Shown: positions 27,998 through 38,647, numbered from the stretch's first letter. The stretch is 64,000 nucleotides of DNA from Vibrio sp. STUT-A11 (GCF_026000435.1 NZ_AP026763.1:2356001-2420000), one strand, 5' to 3'. Program-made: numbers and translations. Notes: generated by a model from the letters alone, not told the origin.

Positions 27998-28617
27998 TCG
28001 TTACTGTCCTTCAGATAGTTGTTTTCAAAAACGCCCGGAGGCATCTGGGCGATTTGAAACTCAATCATCTTTTCAAACACATTCAGCAGAGGCGTAAAAT
28101 CACGGTTAGGTTCAAGTATGCTTAGTGCATAAAATCCCGCTTCTACCGTTGATAGGCTGTTCTGAGAAGGCGCTTTTCGAATCGTATACCCACCCTGAAG
28201 ATTTTCAGGGAGCTTCACTGTTGGTAAGCCATGTAGATTGGTTGAAAGCTGCCACATCTTGTACGCTTTCTTCCAGGTTCCATCCAACAAGATAAGACGA
28301 ATTTTCTTGTTGTTTAAACGCTTCTCTTCTTCAACTTCAGACAGGCATATGGATTGCTCCGATGGATAGAGAATCAAATGCTGATAATAGCCATCCGCAA
28401 GTAAGTTGTTTAAGGTTTCATCCTCAGAAAAGTCTTCACCTATCAAACAAGTACAGTTATCTAAGCTTAAATTTAGAATCCGTGCCGTACCAAGGGGACG
28501 ATGCTCTTCACTACTATGCTGAAGAATGATAAGTTCGACTCCGCTTTCTAGCGGTACAATCCAAGAGCAAATACAAGCTTTGCGCGATTTTCCACACTGA
28601 GAACAATAACGAGACAT
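27994..28617 (-). CDS. DTW-domain tRNA-uridine aminocarboxypropyltransferase
   Basis: The 207-residue protein has an N-terminal zinc-knuckle-like cluster (CSQCGKSRKACIC) and the DTW-family motif in ILLDGTWKKAYKMW, where DGTW stands for the D-x-T-W signature. Family enzymes attach the aminocarboxypropyl group of S-adenosylmethionine to tRNA uridine, forming acp3U. The ATG at 28617 has AAGG at good spacing; the longer frame to 28725 runs into the rhombosortase gene. The two divergent start codons are three bases apart. Confidence 0.87.
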   Translation of the reverse strand: MSRYCSQCGKSRKACICSWIVPLESGVELIILQHSSEEHRPLGTARILNLSLDNCTCLIGEDFSEDETLNNLLADGYYQHLILYPSEQSICLSEVEEEKRLNNKKIRLILLDGTWKKAYKMWQLSTNLHGLPTVKLPENLQGGYTIRKAPSQNSLSTVEAGFYALSILEPNRDFTPLLNVFEKMIEFQIAQMPPGVFENNYLKDSND

Positions 28618-28620
28618 AGA

Positions 28621-29172
28621 GTGAACCTTTATACTTTGCTGACCATCATCAGCCTTATCTGCGTAGCACTGCAATTTGAACCAATGGCGAGCCTGAACGA
28701 GTGGCACGCCTACAATATTCGCCACGGTGAATGGTGGCGAATCGTAACAGGAAATTTAACTCATACCAACTTTGCTCATTTAGGCATGAACTTGGCCGGA
28801 CTATGGATTATTAGCTTTGTTTTCCGCCCGAGTACAAAAAACTTCCTGATTGTCTTTCTACTGCTGTGTACGTTCGTCGGTGCTTTGAATTTGTTCACCA
28901 ACATGAAAGTCTATGTGGGACTTTCTGGTGTGCTGCATGGTTTGTTTGGTTTTTGGGCGTTAAGAGAAGTATTCGAAGCAAGGCGAAGCAGCTTATTTTT
29001 GGTCGCTGGTTTGATAGCTAAAGTGGCTTGGGAACAACTCCATGGCCCCTCTACGAGTACAGCCGCAATGATTGGGGCACGCGTCGCAATTGATGCCCAC
29101 CTATTTGGGGCTATCGGCGGGCTAGGCATGGCGCTGCTGGAAAAAGGCTGCCATCGCCGATTATTTGGATAA
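28621..29172 (+). CDS. rrtA: Rhombosortase (GlyGly-CTERM protease of the rhomboid family)
   Basis: The 183-residue protein has about six membrane helices and rhomboid catalytic features: LTHTNFAHLGMNLAG (loop 1), the nucleophile Ser102 in VGLSGVLHGLFGFW, and His160 in AIDAHLFGAIGG. Rhombosortases cleave the GlyGly-CTERM tail of exported proteins such as type II secretion substrates and help anchor or release them at the surface. No GlyGly-CTERM substrate is in this window. The start is a GTG without a clear ribosome site, kept because the first helix begins right after it. Confidence 0.88.
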   Translation: MNLYTLLTIISLICVALQFEPMASLNEWHAYNIRHGEWWRIVTGNLTHTNFAHLGMNLAGLWIISFVFRPSTKNFLIVFLLLCTFVGALNLFTNMKVYVGLSGVLHGLFGFWALREVFEARRSSLFLVAGLIAKVAWEQLHGPSTSTAAMIGARVAIDAHLFGAIGGLGMALLEKGCHRRLFG

Positions 29173-29205
29173 AAAACCCCGAACCAAGAAAGGGCAGGTT
29201 CGGGG
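29171..29205 (-). terminator. Rho-independent terminator of comEA
   Basis: On the minus strand CCCCGAACC pairs with GGTTCGGGG and six Ts follow. The T-run overlaps the stop codon of rrtA on the other strand. Confidence 0.85.
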
Positions 29206-29255
29206 AAGTACTAACCGGATACTAAAATCAATAACACGATGTATAAAAGCCGTGG

Positions 29256-29549
29256 CTAGAGGATGATGCGACCTTCGTTTTTCTTCAAAGTAGCATCTCC
29301 GATCCCCTTAACCTTCCCAAGGTCACTCACTGTTTTGAATGGCCCATGCTCGGAACGATAGTCCACAATGTCCTGCGCTTTCTTTTCACCAATCCCTTTA
29401 AGCATTGTTGCAATCTCTTCTGCTGTCGCTGAATTGATGTTTACGGTAATTTCAATTCCTTCATATTTATCCGCTGTTGTATCTGCCGCCAACCCAAATG
29501 GTGTAAACACGCATAACAATAAAGTCAAAACCCATTTCATATTAAACAT
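29256..29549 (-). CDS. comEA: ComEA-family helix-hairpin-helix DNA uptake protein
   Basis: The 97-residue protein has a signal peptide (VLTLLLCVFTPFGLAA) followed by two helix-hairpin-helix motifs (NINSATAEEIATMLKGIGEK and VSDLGKVKGIGDATLKKN). ComEA binds transforming DNA in the periplasm and pulls it through the outer membrane in competent Vibrio. The ATG at 29549 has GGAAA before it; the frame runs on to 29621. It follows ppiD, and I recall the same neighbour in V. cholerae (VC1917 beside ppiD). Confidence 0.9.
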   Translation of the reverse strand: MFNMKWVLTLLLCVFTPFGLAADTTADKYEGIEITVNINSATAEEIATMLKGIGEKKAQDIVDYRSEHGPFKTVSDLGKVKGIGDATLKKNEGRIIL

Positions 29550-29664
29550 TTGCTTTCCTATTCGTTGTGATAACAATTTCAGCAATAGTTTCATCGTTCT
29601 TGCTGGTAAAAACATCAGCACTAATGTAGGTAAAGCTCTCTATTGATTGAAGTTTGTTGTGCAG

Positions 29665-29696
29665 AAAATAAAACGGGCCGCTTACGCGACCCGTTT
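29665..29696 (-). terminator. Rho-independent terminator of ppiD
   Basis: On the minus strand AAACGGGTCGC pairs with GCGGCCCGTTT and TTATTTT follows. Confidence 0.85.
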
Positions 29697-29726
29697 AAGT
29701 TGACATACAAATTACACGATTAGTGC

Positions 29727-31586
29727 TTAGTTGCTCACAACAAAGTACTCAATGTCAGTATTAGCTCGAAGAACAGCCAGAACAGAAGATAAATCCTGTT
29801 GCGAAGATGAACGGGCCATCTGCATCGCGACTTGCTCTTCTAAAGAGCTGTCTAGCTCAGAGATAACCGCATCAAGTTCGATCACAACAACATTGCCTTC
29901 TAGATCTTTCGATTGCGCGTACACAGGTTTACCTTCAGCTGGTTTTGCCATCGCAAATACAGTCTGTGCATACGCAGAGCGACGATCGACAGTTTCTTTA
30001 TCACCGAATGCTAAGTTGTTTTCCGCAAGAACTTCCGTTTTGCCTTCTTTCAGAGCTGCAACAACTTTTGTACCAAGCTCTAGTGCGCCTTGCTCACCTT
30101 TAACACGTGAAAGTTCAGTCACCACTTGTTCTTTTACCTCTTCAAGAGGAAGAACAGTCTCTGGGCGAGAGTCTTCGACACGAACAACGATAATATGTTC
30201 AGGTGCCACTTCGATCGCTTCCGAGTTAAGCCCATCTTCTTTTACTTCTGGACTTAAAATAGCTTGCATTACTTCAGGGTTACGAAGCACTTCAGGCGCG
30301 TCCTCTTGAGAGACAAAATCTGTCGTCTTCACTTCTTGATCAACGGCTTCTGAAGCATCGATGAGTGAGTCTGGGAATTCAAATGCCACTCGCTCTAGCT
30401 CATTCTGTAGCTCATAGAATTTGTCGATTGCTTTTTGATCAACCAATTCTTGTTTGATCTCTGCCGCCACGTCAGCAAATGGTTTTGCAACTGAGTCTTT
30501 CAGCTCTTCAAGCTTGATAATGTGGTAACCAAAATCAGACTTCACCAGCCCTGATACATCACCAGCCTTCTCAAGTGCGAAAGCCGCTTCCTCGAAAGCT
30601 GGATCCATAACATCACGCTCAATCCAACCTAGATCACCGCCATTTTCAGCGCTGCCAAAATCTTCAGATTTTTCTTCTGCAAGTTTTGCAAAATCAGCGC
30701 CGCTGTTCAGTTCTTCTAGAATTGCCTGAGCTTTTGCTTCATCACCACCTTCTACAAGAATATGCGCGACACGACGCTGCTCTTCTGAAGAGTACTTATC
30801 AAGATGCTCGTCATAGTACTGCTGTGCTTCTTCATCAGATACTTCAATCTGTTTTTTCAGAGTTTCAGCAGACAGTTCAACATAAGCTACTTTAGCTTGC
30901 TCAGGTCGAGTAAAGTTATCTTGGTTGGCTTTGTAGTATTCTTGAATTTCTTCGTCCGTTAACTCTACGTTTTTCGCAAACTCTTCGGAATCGATAGTAA
31001 TCGTGCGAATATCACGAGTTTGAGTGAAAAGCTTACCTTGTACCTGGACTTCACCTGGCAGTGTGAACTCACTGGTTTGTAGAGCATTAAGCAACTGCTC
31101 ACGAACTAACTCACGACGCATGTATTCTGCAAAAGTATCTGGAGAGAAACCTGCGCGACGTAAAGACGCTTGGTAGATTTCCTGATCGAATTGGCCGTTT
31201 GACTGGAACTGAGGCATTTCCAGAATCATGCTACGAACCTGCTCATCGCTGATACGAAGACCAAGTGCTTCTGCTTGCTGATCAAGCAACACATCATTGA
31301 TCATACGGTCAAGAACCGATTTGCGGAAAGATTCAACGTATGCAGGATCTGCCAGCATTTGAGAGAAGTAGTCACCCAACTGAGCTTGCATACGATTACG
31401 CTCATTTTGGTAAGCCATCTCGAATTCGCCACGAGGGATATCCGTGTTACCCACTTTCGCCGCTGAATTGTTACTGCCGCCAACAATGTAGCTGCCTACA
31501 CCCGCGAATACGAAAGACAGGATGATAAGCCCAAGGATAATTTTGACCGCGATGCTATTCACGCCTTCGCGTAGTCGATCCATCAT
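29727..31586 (-). CDS. ppiD: Periplasmic peptidyl-prolyl isomerase / chaperone PpiD
   Basis: The 619-residue protein has a short cytoplasmic start, one membrane anchor (IILGLIILSFVFAGVGSYIV), a SurA-like N-terminal domain and a parvulin domain (about residues 265-360, from RRVAHILVEGG to FGYHIIKLEE). It helps proteins emerging from the Sec translocon to fold. The order ppiD-hupB-lon-clpX-clpP-tig on the same strand is the standard gammaproteobacterial arrangement. Confidence 0.95.
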   Translation of the reverse strand: MMDRLREGVNSIAVKIILGLIILSFVFAGVGSYIVGGSNNSAAKVGNTDIPRGEFEMAYQNERNRMQAQLGDYFSQMLADPAYVESFRKSVLDRMINDVLLDQQAEALGLRISDEQVRSMILEMPQFQSNGQFDQEIYQASLRRAGFSPDTFAEYMRRELVREQLLNALQTSEFTLPGEVQVQGKLFTQTRDIRTITIDSEEFAKNVELTDEEIQEYYKANQDNFTRPEQAKVAYVELSAETLKKQIEVSDEEAQQYYDEHLDKYSSEEQRRVAHILVEGGDEAKAQAILEELNSGADFAKLAEEKSEDFGSAENGGDLGWIERDVMDPAFEEAAFALEKAGDVSGLVKSDFGYHIIKLEELKDSVAKPFADVAAEIKQELVDQKAIDKFYELQNELERVAFEFPDSLIDASEAVDQEVKTTDFVSQEDAPEVLRNPEVMQAILSPEVKEDGLNSEAIEVAPEHIIVVRVEDSRPETVLPLEEVKEQVVTELSRVKGEQGALELGTKVVAALKEGKTEVLAENNLAFGDKETVDRRSAYAQTVFAMAKPAEGKPVYAQSKDLEGNVVVIELDAVISELDSSLEEQVAMQMARSSSQQDLSSVLAVLRANTDIEYFVVSN

Positions 31587-31789
31587 AATTTAATTGCTCT
31601 CCACAATTGAAGCCTACTGCTTCTATCTAATAGAAATAATGCCGCAATAGTACCAGAAAAAGAAATGCGCATCAGTATGATGCGCATAATTTAAGAAAGT
31701 TCGGCCCGAAGTTTGTAAATTTTTGTTCGAAACGAATTGTTTGAGCAAAAGTTATTCAAATAGCCTTTTATAGAGTCAAAGCTCTATGA

Positions 31790-32062
31790 TTAGTTCACTG
31801 AATCTTTTAATGCTTTACCAGCTTTGAATGCTGGTACTTTTGCTTCTGCGATTTGGATTTCTTCACCAGTCTTTGGATTGCGACCTGTACGTGCAGCACG
31901 AGTACGAACACTGAAAGTACCGAAGCCAACTAGAGCAACTTGGTCGCCCGTTTGCAGCGTACCACTTACTGCTTCAATGAATGCGTCTAATGCACGACCC
32001 GCTGACGCTTTAGAAATATCTGCATTTTCTGCGATTTGTTCAACTAACTGAGTTTTATTCAC
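31790..32062 (-). CDS. hupB: DNA-binding protein HU-beta
   Basis: The 90-residue protein is a full-length HU subunit: [39 protein letters not shown] (the DNA-embracing arm) and [17 protein letters not shown]. It bends and compacts DNA as a homo- or heterodimer. GGGGAA lies before the ATG. It follows lon with a terminator between them. Confidence 0.97.
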   Translation of the reverse strand: MNKTQLVEQIAENADISKASAGRALDAFIEAVSGTLQTGDQVALVGFGTFSVRTRAARTGRNPKTGEEIQIAEAKVPAFKAGKALKDSVN

Positions 32063-32185
32063 TGTAATTTCCCCTTTGTGCCATCTGTGATTATTTTTGT
32101 GATGACGTTTCGTTCCATAATTAATAAATATGCCTCACCCCTTATCCATAAAGGGCTGAGAGCTATCAAAACTAACTTAGCTTCC

Positions 32186-32224
32186 AAAAAAAACGCTGAC
32201 AAGCCTTTTTAAGCTCATCAGCGT
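32186..32224 (-). terminator. Rho-independent terminator of lon
   Basis: On the minus strand ACGCTGA pairs with TCAGCGT across an 18-base loop, followed by a run of at least eight Ts. Confidence 0.8.
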
Positions 32225-32253
32225 AAACTTTTACTTATTTTTGCTGCACATCA

Positions 32254-34605
32254 CTATTTTTTAGTTTCAAACTCAACGCCTGTCGGGTCTCGCTCGAGTG
32301 CAACTTTCAGTACTTCATCAATCCACTGAACCGGGATAACTGTCAGATCTGCGATAACATTCTCTGGAATCTCTTCCAAATCACGTTCGTTATCTTTTGG
32401 AATCAGTACCGTTTTAATACCGCCACGATGTGCCGCAAGTAATTTTTCTTTTAGACCGCCGATAGGCAGAACTTCACCACGTAACGTAATTTCACCCGTC
32501 ATCGCTACTTCAGCTTTCACTGGGTTGCCTGTTAACGCAGATACCAGAGCAGTACACATTGCCGTACCGGCACTTGGACCATCTTTTGGTGTCGCACCTT
32601 CAGGCACGTGAACATGGATATCTTTCTTCTCGTAGAAATCGGTGTTGATGCCCAGTTTTTCCGCACGAGAACGAACGACTGTCATTGCTGCCTGAATAGA
32701 TTCTTGCATGACATCGCCAAGTGAACCAGTTTGCGTCAGTTTACCTTTACCCGGCATAGACTGAGTTTCAATCGTTAGCAGATCGCCACCGACTTCAGTC
32801 CAAGCCAAACCAGTTACCTGACCAATGCGGTTGCTTTCATCAGCCTTACCATAGTCAAAACGCTGAACACCCAGGTATTCTTTCAGATTGTCCATCGAAA
32901 CAGTGACTGACTTGATGTCTTTGTCCAGCAGGATATTCTTCACCGCTTTACGGCAGATCTTAGAAATTTCACGCTCTAGACTACGTACACCAGCTTCGCG
33001 AGTGTAGTAACGAATAATGCCGACAATCGCCGAGTCTTCGATAACAATCTCGTTTGGTTTCAAACCATTACGTTGCAATTGTTTATCGACCAAATGGCGC
33101 TTAGCGATGTTAAGTTTCTCATCTTCTGTGTAACCAGAAAGACGAATAACTTCCATACGGTCAAGAAGCGGACCAGGAATATTCATTGAGTTAGACGTTG
33201 CTACGAACATCACGTCAGAGAGATCGTAATCCACTTCCAGGTAGTGATCGTTGAACGAGTTGTTTTGCTCTGGATCCAGTACTTCTAGCAGTGCAGATGC
33301 TGGGTCGCCACGCATGTCGGACGACATTTTGTCGATCTCATCAAGAAGGAATAGCGGGTTTTTAACCCCAACTTTAGACATTTTCTGGATAAGCTTACCC
33401 GGTAGTGAACCGATGTAGGTACGACGGTGACCACGGATCTCAGCTTCATCACGCACGCCGCCAAGCGCCATACGAACGTACTTACGGCCAGTAGCAGAGG
33501 CAATCGAACGGCCAAGAGACGTTTTACCCACACCTGGAGGACCAACAAGACAAAGGATCGGACCTTTCAGTTTGTTGATACGGTTTTGTACTGCCAAGTA
33601 TTCTAGGATGCGCTCTTTAACACGTTCCAGACCGTAATGGTCTTCGTTCAGAATCTCTTCCGCCTTAGCCAGGTTCTTCTTCACTTTAGAACGCTTAGCC
33701 CAAGGAACACTTACCATCCAATCGATGTAGCTACGCACCACTGTCGCTTCTGCAGACATTGGAGACATCATCTTAAGCTTTTGCAGCTCTTGCTCTGTCT
33801 TTTCGCGCGCCTCTTGAGGCATCTTTGATTCTTCGATTTTATTCTGCAGCGTTTCGAACTCATCCGGTGCATCTTCCATCTCACCTAGCTCTTTCTGAAT
33901 CGCTTTCATTTGCTCATTCAGATAGTACTCACGCTGAGACTTCTCCATTTGCTTTTTAACACGGCCACGGATGCGTTTTTCAACTTGTAGCAGATCGATC
34001 TCTGATTCCATTTGGCCCATAAGGAACTCCAAACGCTCAGTAACATCGATAATCTCAAGCACTTGTTGCTTGTCTACCAGCTTTAGTGGCATATGAGCAG
34101 CGATCGTATCTGCTAAGCGCGCAGCTTCATCAATCCCATTTAACGAAGTCAGTACTTCTGGCGGGATCTTTTTGTTTAGTTTGATAAAGCCTTCGAACTG
34201 GTTGATCGCACTACGAACAATGACTTCTTGCTCGCGCTCGTCCAGCTCAGGTGTCACGATGAACTCTGCCTCAGCTAAGAAAAAATCGCTCTCTTTAAAG
34301 TGATTAATCTTCGCACGTTGCTGACCTTCAACCAGTACTTTTACTGTGCCATCAGGAAGCTTCAAAAGCTGAAGAATGGTGGCTACCGTACCTACGTCGA
34401 ATAGGTCGTCAACCGTTGGCTCATCGGTATCCGCTTGCTTTTGTGCCACAAGCAGAACTTGTTTGTTGGTTTCCATCGCCGTCTCTAGACAGCTAATCGA
34501 CTTTTCACGACCAACAAACAATGGAATGACCATGTGCGGGTAGACCACTACGTCACGTAGAGGTAGTACCGGGATCTCGATACTCTCGGAACGTTCCAAG
34601 TTCAT
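32254..34605 (-). CDS. lon: ATP-dependent protease Lon
   Basis: The 783-residue protein has the normal Lon layout: an N-terminal substrate domain, a coiled-coil region ([20 protein letters not shown]), an AAA module with Walker [10 protein letters not shown] and Walker [11 protein letters not shown], and a C-terminal protease with the catalytic Ser in [11 protein letters not shown] and Lys in [14 protein letters not shown]. It degrades misfolded and regulatory proteins. A heat-shock promoter lies just upstream. Confidence 0.98.
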   Translation of the reverse strand: MNLERSESIEIPVLPLRDVVVYPHMVIPLFVGREKSISCLETAMETNKQVLLVAQKQADTDEPTVDDLFDVGTVATILQLLKLPDGTVKVLVEGQQRAKINHFKESDFFLAEAEFIVTPELDEREQEVIVRSAINQFEGFIKLNKKIPPEVLTSLNGIDEAARLADTIAAHMPLKLVDKQQVLEIIDVTERLEFLMGQMESEIDLLQVEKRIRGRVKKQMEKSQREYYLNEQMKAIQKELGEMEDAPDEFETLQNKIEESKMPQEAREKTEQELQKLKMMSPMSAEATVVRSYIDWMVSVPWAKRSKVKKNLAKAEEILNEDHYGLERVKERILEYLAVQNRINKLKGPILCLVGPPGVGKTSLGRSIASATGRKYVRMALGGVRDEAEIRGHRRTYIGSLPGKLIQKMSKVGVKNPLFLLDEIDKMSSDMRGDPASALLEVLDPEQNNSFNDHYLEVDYDLSDVMFVATSNSMNIPGPLLDRMEVIRLSGYTEDEKLNIAKRHLVDKQLQRNGLKPNEIVIEDSAIVGIIRYYTREAGVRSLEREISKICRKAVKNILLDKDIKSVTVSMDNLKEYLGVQRFDYGKADESNRIGQVTGLAWTEVGGDLLTIETQSMPGKGKLTQTGSLGDVMQESIQAAMTVVRSRAEKLGINTDFYEKKDIHVHVPEGATPKDGPSAGTAMCTALVSALTGNPVKAEVAMTGEITLRGEVLPIGGLKEKLLAAHRGGIKTVLIPKDNERDLEEIPENVIADLTVIPVQWIDEVLKVALERDPTGVEFETKK

Positions 34606-34651
34606 ATAATTCTCTCTTCCGCTTTCATATTTAACCTATTACTTAAGGCAG

Positions 34652-34679
34652 TATATGGGGGCTAATTGTTTGGATTCAA
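34652..34679 (-). promoter_or_regulatory. Sigma-32 (heat-shock) promoter of lon
   Basis: On the minus strand TTGAAT (34679-34674) and CCCCATAT (34660-34653) are 13 bases apart, matching the RpoH consensus CTTGAAA-N13-17-CCCCATNT well in the -10 part. It lies about 50 bases before the lon start and after the clpX terminator. Confidence 0.75.
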
Positions 34680-34689
34680 TAAGAGAAAT

Positions 34690-34722
34690 AAAAAAAGGAG
34701 GTAATTACTTACCTCCTTTTTA
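34690..34722 (-). terminator. Rho-independent terminator of clpX
   Basis: AAAAAGGAGGTAA pairs with TTACCTCCTTTTT; A/T runs on both sides make it usable in either direction. It separates clpX from lon. Confidence 0.88.
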
Positions 34723-34735
34723 TTCATGGCTTGAT

Positions 34736-36016
34736 TTACTCTGCTCCAGCAGCCTGATTATCGGCGTTGCTGTAAATTAGCAGCGGTTCTGACTCACCAT
34801 TGATGACGGATTCATCAATAACTACTTTGCTCACATCTGTTGCAGATGGTAGCTCGTACATGGTTTCAAGCAGAACACCTTCCAGAATTGAACGTAGACC
34901 ACGAGCACCTGTTTTACGCTCCATCGCTTTCTTAGCAATCGCGCGTAGTGCATCTTCGCGGAACTCAAGCTCTGCATTTTCTAGCTCAAACAACGCTGCG
35001 TACTGCTTAGTCAGTGCGTTCTTCGGTTCACATAGAATCTGAATCAGTGCTTCTTCATCCAGCTCAGTCAACGTTGTTGTCACAGGCAGACGGCCAATGA
35101 ACTCAGGAATCAGACCGTATTTCACTAAATCTTCAGGTTCAACCTGAGTAAATAGCTCACCGACTGTTTTGGTTTCATTCTTAGAACGAACTTCCGCACC
35201 AAAACCGATACCAGTACCTGTTGCTACACGCTGTTCGATAACTTTATCCAAGCCTGCAAATGCACCACCACAGATGAACAAGATCTTAGACGTGTCCACT
35301 TGTAGGAATTCTTGCTGAGGATGCTTACGACCACCTTGAGGTGGAACAGAAGCAACCGTGCCTTCGATAAGTTTTAACAGTGCCTGCTGAACACCTTCAC
35401 CAGATACGTCACGCGTAATGGATGGGTTTTCAGCTTTGCGTGAAATTTTATCAATTTCATCAATGTATACGATGCCACGTTCAGCCTTAGCGACATCGTA
35501 ATCACATTTTTGCAGAAGCTTTTGGATGATGTTTTCTACGTCTTCACCCACGTAACCAGCTTCGGTTAGTGTAGTCGCGTCAGCCATTGTAAATGGCACA
35601 TCCAAGAATCGAGCTAGTGTCTCCGCAAGTAGTGTTTTACCACTACCTGTAGGACCAATTAGAAGGATATTACTCTTACCAAGCTCTACACCTTCGCTCG
35701 TTGTATCACCATTGCGTAAACGCTTGTAGTGGTTATATACCGCAACTGCAAGCACTTTTTTCGCGTAATCTTGCCCGATCACATAGTCGTCAAGGTGTTC
35801 GCGGATCTGCTTTGGCGTTGGTAACGCTTCAGATTCTTTCTTAGGGAGAACATCCTTAATTTCTTCGCGAATTATATCGTTACATAAGTCGACACACTCG
35901 TCGCAAATGTACACTGACGGACCTGCGATTAGCTTGCGAACTTCGTGCTGACTTTTGCCGCAGAAAGAACAGTACAGCAATTTACCGCTGCCACTTTCTT
36001 TGCTTTTATCTGTCAT
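34736..36016 (-). CDS. clpX: ClpX ATPase subunit of the ClpXP protease
   Basis: The 426-residue protein has an N-terminal zinc-binding domain ([14 protein letters not shown] then CDECVDLC), Walker [13 protein letters not shown], Walker [13 protein letters not shown], the substrate pore loop GYVGEDVE, and sensor 2 region GARGLRS. It unfolds tagged substrates such as ssrA-tagged proteins and feeds them to ClpP, encoded just upstream in the same direction with a 70-base gap. Confidence 0.98.
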   Translation of the reverse strand: MTDKSKESGSGKLLYCSFCGKSQHEVRKLIAGPSVYICDECVDLCNDIIREEIKDVLPKKESEALPTPKQIREHLDDYVIGQDYAKKVLAVAVYNHYKRLRNGDTTSEGVELGKSNILLIGPTGSGKTLLAETLARFLDVPFTMADATTLTEAGYVGEDVENIIQKLLQKCDYDVAKAERGIVYIDEIDKISRKAENPSITRDVSGEGVQQALLKLIEGTVASVPPQGGRKHPQQEFLQVDTSKILFICGGAFAGLDKVIEQRVATGTGIGFGAEVRSKNETKTVGELFTQVEPEDLVKYGLIPEFIGRLPVTTTLTELDEEALIQILCEPKNALTKQYAALFELENAELEFREDALRAIAKKAMERKTGARGLRSILEGVLLETMYELPSATDVSKVVIDESVINGESEPLLIYSNADNQAAGAE

Positions 36017-36086
36017 TCGCTAACCTCTTAGCCTTTACTCTTCATGAATGAGTGTATATCAATTTTTGCCAAAATGCGCTGGCAAA

Positions 36087-36713
36087 TTACTCGCCGCGAT
36101 GGCTTAACACTGCATCCACCAAACCGTATTCTACAGACTGTTCCGCTGACATAAAGTTGTCACGGTCAGTATCGCGCTCAATAATTTCAAGTGGCTGGCC
36201 AGTATGCTCAGCTAACAAGCGATTCAGCTTGTTCTTAATTGATAAGATTTCTTGTGCGTGAATTTGAATATCAGAAGCCTGCCCCTGGAAACCACCCAGT
36301 GGTTGGTGAATCATCACGCGCGAATTAGGTAGCGCGTAACGCTTACCTGGTGCCCCGCCAGCGAGTAAAAATGCTCCCATTGAAGCAGCTTGCCCCATAC
36401 ATACAGTACTTACATTTGGTTTAATAAACTGCATCGTGTCGTAAATAGACATACCCGCTGTTACACTGCCGCCTGGAGAGTTAATGTATAGGAAAATATC
36501 TTTATCTGGATTTTCAGATTCTAGGAAAAGTAGTTGAGCCACGACAAGGTTTGCCATGTGGTCTTCCACTTGACCCGTTAAAAAAATCACACGCTCTTTA
36601 AGTAATCGAGAATAGATGTCGTAAGAACGTTCGCCTCGGGAAGTTTGTTCAACCACCATTGGTACTAGTGCGTCCATAATTGGCGACATTGCATTTTTTT
36701 CTTGGTAGCTCAT
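36087..36713 (-). CDS. clpP: ClpP protease subunit
   Basis: The 208-residue serine peptidase has the catalytic Ser111 in [15 protein letters not shown], His136 in [12 protein letters not shown] and the acidic residue in [10 protein letters not shown]. It forms the two-ring chamber of ClpXP. A short leader precedes the mature start. The region between it and tig holds a stem (ATGGTCC/GGGCCAT) that may be a weak attenuator. Confidence 0.98.
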   Translation of the reverse strand: MSYQEKNAMSPIMDALVPMVVEQTSRGERSYDIYSRLLKERVIFLTGQVEDHMANLVVAQLLFLESENPDKDIFLYINSPGGSVTAGMSIYDTMQFIKPNVSTVCMGQAASMGAFLLAGGAPGKRYALPNSRVMIHQPLGGFQGQASDIQIHAQEILSIKNKLNRLLAEHTGQPLEIIERDTDRDNFMSAEQSVEYGLVDAVLSHRGE

Positions 36714-36818
36714 ATTCTTATGTCCCTAAAATAAATGGCCCGGATGATGAGTATCATACGGACCATTGTTAGCAGAATAGTTAACGTGAAGTCAACCTTC
36801 TACGCAAGATAATGCTTA

Positions 36819-38123
36819 TTAAGCAGGTTGTTGCTGGTTAAGTAGCTCGTTGAAGCCTACTTCTTTCTCAGAAACTTGTGCTTTAGCGATGATCGCGTCG
36901 ATTGCTTGCTCTTCTAGAGCTACGTTACGCATGTTGTTCATCATTTCTTCGTTTTGCTCGTAGTAAGCAATAACTTCTGATGGGTCTTCGTATGCCGTCG
37001 CCATTTCTTCGATTAGCGCTTTAACTTTTTCGTCGTCCGCTTTTAGCTCTTCAGACTTGATTACTTCACCAAGTAGAAGACCTACAACTACGCGACGTTT
37101 AGCTTGCTCTTCGAACAGTTCACGTGGAAGCTGTGCAGCTGCTTCTGGGTTGCCACCGAAGCGTTGTGCAGCTTGCTGGCGTAGAACTTGAATTTCTTGG
37201 TCGATAAGTGCAGCAGGTACGTCGATGTCGTTTTGCTCAACTAGACCGTCAAGAGCTTGCTCTTTGATGCGGTTCTTAACAGCTTGCTTAAGTTCGCGTT
37301 CCATGTTCTTACGAACTTCAGCTTTAAGCGCTTCTACACCGCCTTCAGCAACACCGAACTTAGAAACGAATTCGTCGTTAAGCTCTGGAAGTTCACGTGC
37401 TTCAACTTTGTTCACTTTGATAGCGAACTTCGCTGCTTTACCTTTTAGGTTTTCAGCGTGGTAGTCTTCTGGGAAAGTCACGTCGATGTCGAATTCCATA
37501 CCAGCAGTCTTACCTGCGATACCGTCTTCGAAACCTGGGATCATGCGACCAGCACCCATTTCTAGTGGGAAGTTCTCAGCTTTACCACCTTCGAATTCTT
37601 CACCGTCGATGGAACCAACGAAGTCGATGCTTACACGCTTGCCTTCTTCTGCTGCTTCTTCAACTTCAGTCCAAGTTGCTTGCTGCTTACGAAGAGTATC
37701 GATCATCTCTTCTACGTCTGCATCTTTAACTTCAGTTAGAGGCTTCTCAACAGCAATGTTTTCTAGGCCTTTAAGTTCAACTTCTGGGTAAACTTCAAAA
37801 GTTGCTGTGAAAACTAGGTCTGCACCTTCTTTGTTTTCTACAGGAGCGAAAGTTGGCGCGCCAGCTGGGTTAACTTTCTCTTTTACGATCGCTTCGATGA
37901 AGTGACGTTGCATAACTTCACCAAGAACGTCTTGACGTACTGCTTTGCCGTACATCTGAGCAACCATTTTTAGAGGCACTTTACCCTTACGGAAACCATC
38001 GAAACGACGGTTTTTAGCGATGTTGCGTAGTTCAGCTGTTACAGCGTCTTCGATGTTTGCAGCTGGAACAGTAATGTTTAGACGGCGCTCTAGGCCCTCT
38101 AGCGTTTCAACAGTAACTTGCAT
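36819..38123 (-). CDS. tig: Trigger factor
   Basis: The 434-residue ribosome-bound chaperone has the ribosome-docking loop in [13 protein letters not shown], an FKBP-type isomerase domain (about residues 150-245, from [17 protein letters not shown]) and a helical C-terminal cradle. The start at 38123 ([14 protein letters not shown]) has AGAGG before it. A longer frame to 38177 passes through a perfect GCTCGG/CCGAGC hairpin in the leader and is rejected. Confidence 0.97.
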   Translation of the reverse strand: MQVTVETLEGLERRLNITVPAANIEDAVTAELRNIAKNRRFDGFRKGKVPLKMVAQMYGKAVRQDVLGEVMQRHFIEAIVKEKVNPAGAPTFAPVENKEGADLVFTATFEVYPEVELKGLENIAVEKPLTEVKDADVEEMIDTLRKQQATWTEVEEAAEEGKRVSIDFVGSIDGEEFEGGKAENFPLEMGAGRMIPGFEDGIAGKTAGMEFDIDVTFPEDYHAENLKGKAAKFAIKVNKVEARELPELNDEFVSKFGVAEGGVEALKAEVRKNMERELKQAVKNRIKEQALDGLVEQNDIDVPAALIDQEIQVLRQQAAQRFGGNPEAAAQLPRELFEEQAKRRVVVGLLLGEVIKSEELKADDEKVKALIEEMATAYEDPSEVIAYYEQNEEMMNNMRNVALEEQAIDAIIAKAQVSEKEVGFNELLNQQQPA

Positions 38124-38142
38124 TATATATAAACCTCTAAAG

Positions 38143-38160
38143 TGGCTCGGTTTTCCGAGC
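38143..38160 (-). promoter_or_regulatory. Hairpin in the tig leader
   Basis: GCTCGG and CCGAGC are separated by four bases, about 20 bases before the tig start codon on the minus strand. It could influence translation or mRNA stability. Confidence 0.4.
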
Positions 38161-38415
38161 TTATGAGCGTAACTCACCTGAGTTGACGCTTCATCCTTGT
38201 GTTGTGTTCTGTCCGAGCACCTAATTTAAATCGAGTATCGATACTGTTCATCAGTACCGGACTAATCAGTGATATCTTCAGTGTCATCACCAAAGGTATC
38301 TCCTATTAGCCTCAAGACAGATTTTTAGACGCGACATTCTAGCGATCTGTTACTACCCTGTCGAGCCAATAGCCACTATGTGGACATTGTCTGCACTAAA
38401 TTCTCGAATGTTGCC

Positions 38416-38607
38416 TCATTTTTTGTAAAAAATGCGATAAAACACCCGCATCAGAAACATCGGCATATCTAGAATGGGGACAATAGCGACTTTTTCAAGG
38501 GAATCGACCGCTTTTTTTATTGAAAAGCGTAAAAAGAGATCTTGCTCTTGTTTTACTCCACAGACTTGGCAACTAAATCCCCAATCTATCCTACAAGCCA
38601 TTAACAT
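38416..38607 (-). CDS. Possible small protein with a CxxC motif (63 residues)
   Basis: The frame encodes a 63-residue basic product with CQVCG near residue 14 and a hydrophobic, aromatic C-terminal half (MFLMRVFYRIFYKK). It ends at a hairpin with the arms CATTTTTT/AAAAAATG. It fills part of the 524-base gap between tig and dctB, which has no other candidate gene. The ribosome site is weak (AAG before ATG). I do not recognise the family, so this remains a candidate. Confidence 0.35.
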   Translation of the reverse strand: MLMACRIDWGFSCQVCGVKQEQDLFLRFSIKKAVDSLEKVAIVPILDMPMFLMRVFYRIFYKK

Positions 38608-38647
38608 TTCTTAATTACGAAGATGTAGCAAAGTCAGGAACAAAGGG

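Noticed and set aside
31824..32051. 75-codon frame antisense to hupB
   Set aside because: Entirely opposite a highly conserved gene; a codon-bias shadow.
36714..36818. Heat-shock promoter before clpP
   Set aside because: I looked for a CTTGAAA/CCCCAT pair and found no match as convincing as the one before lon.
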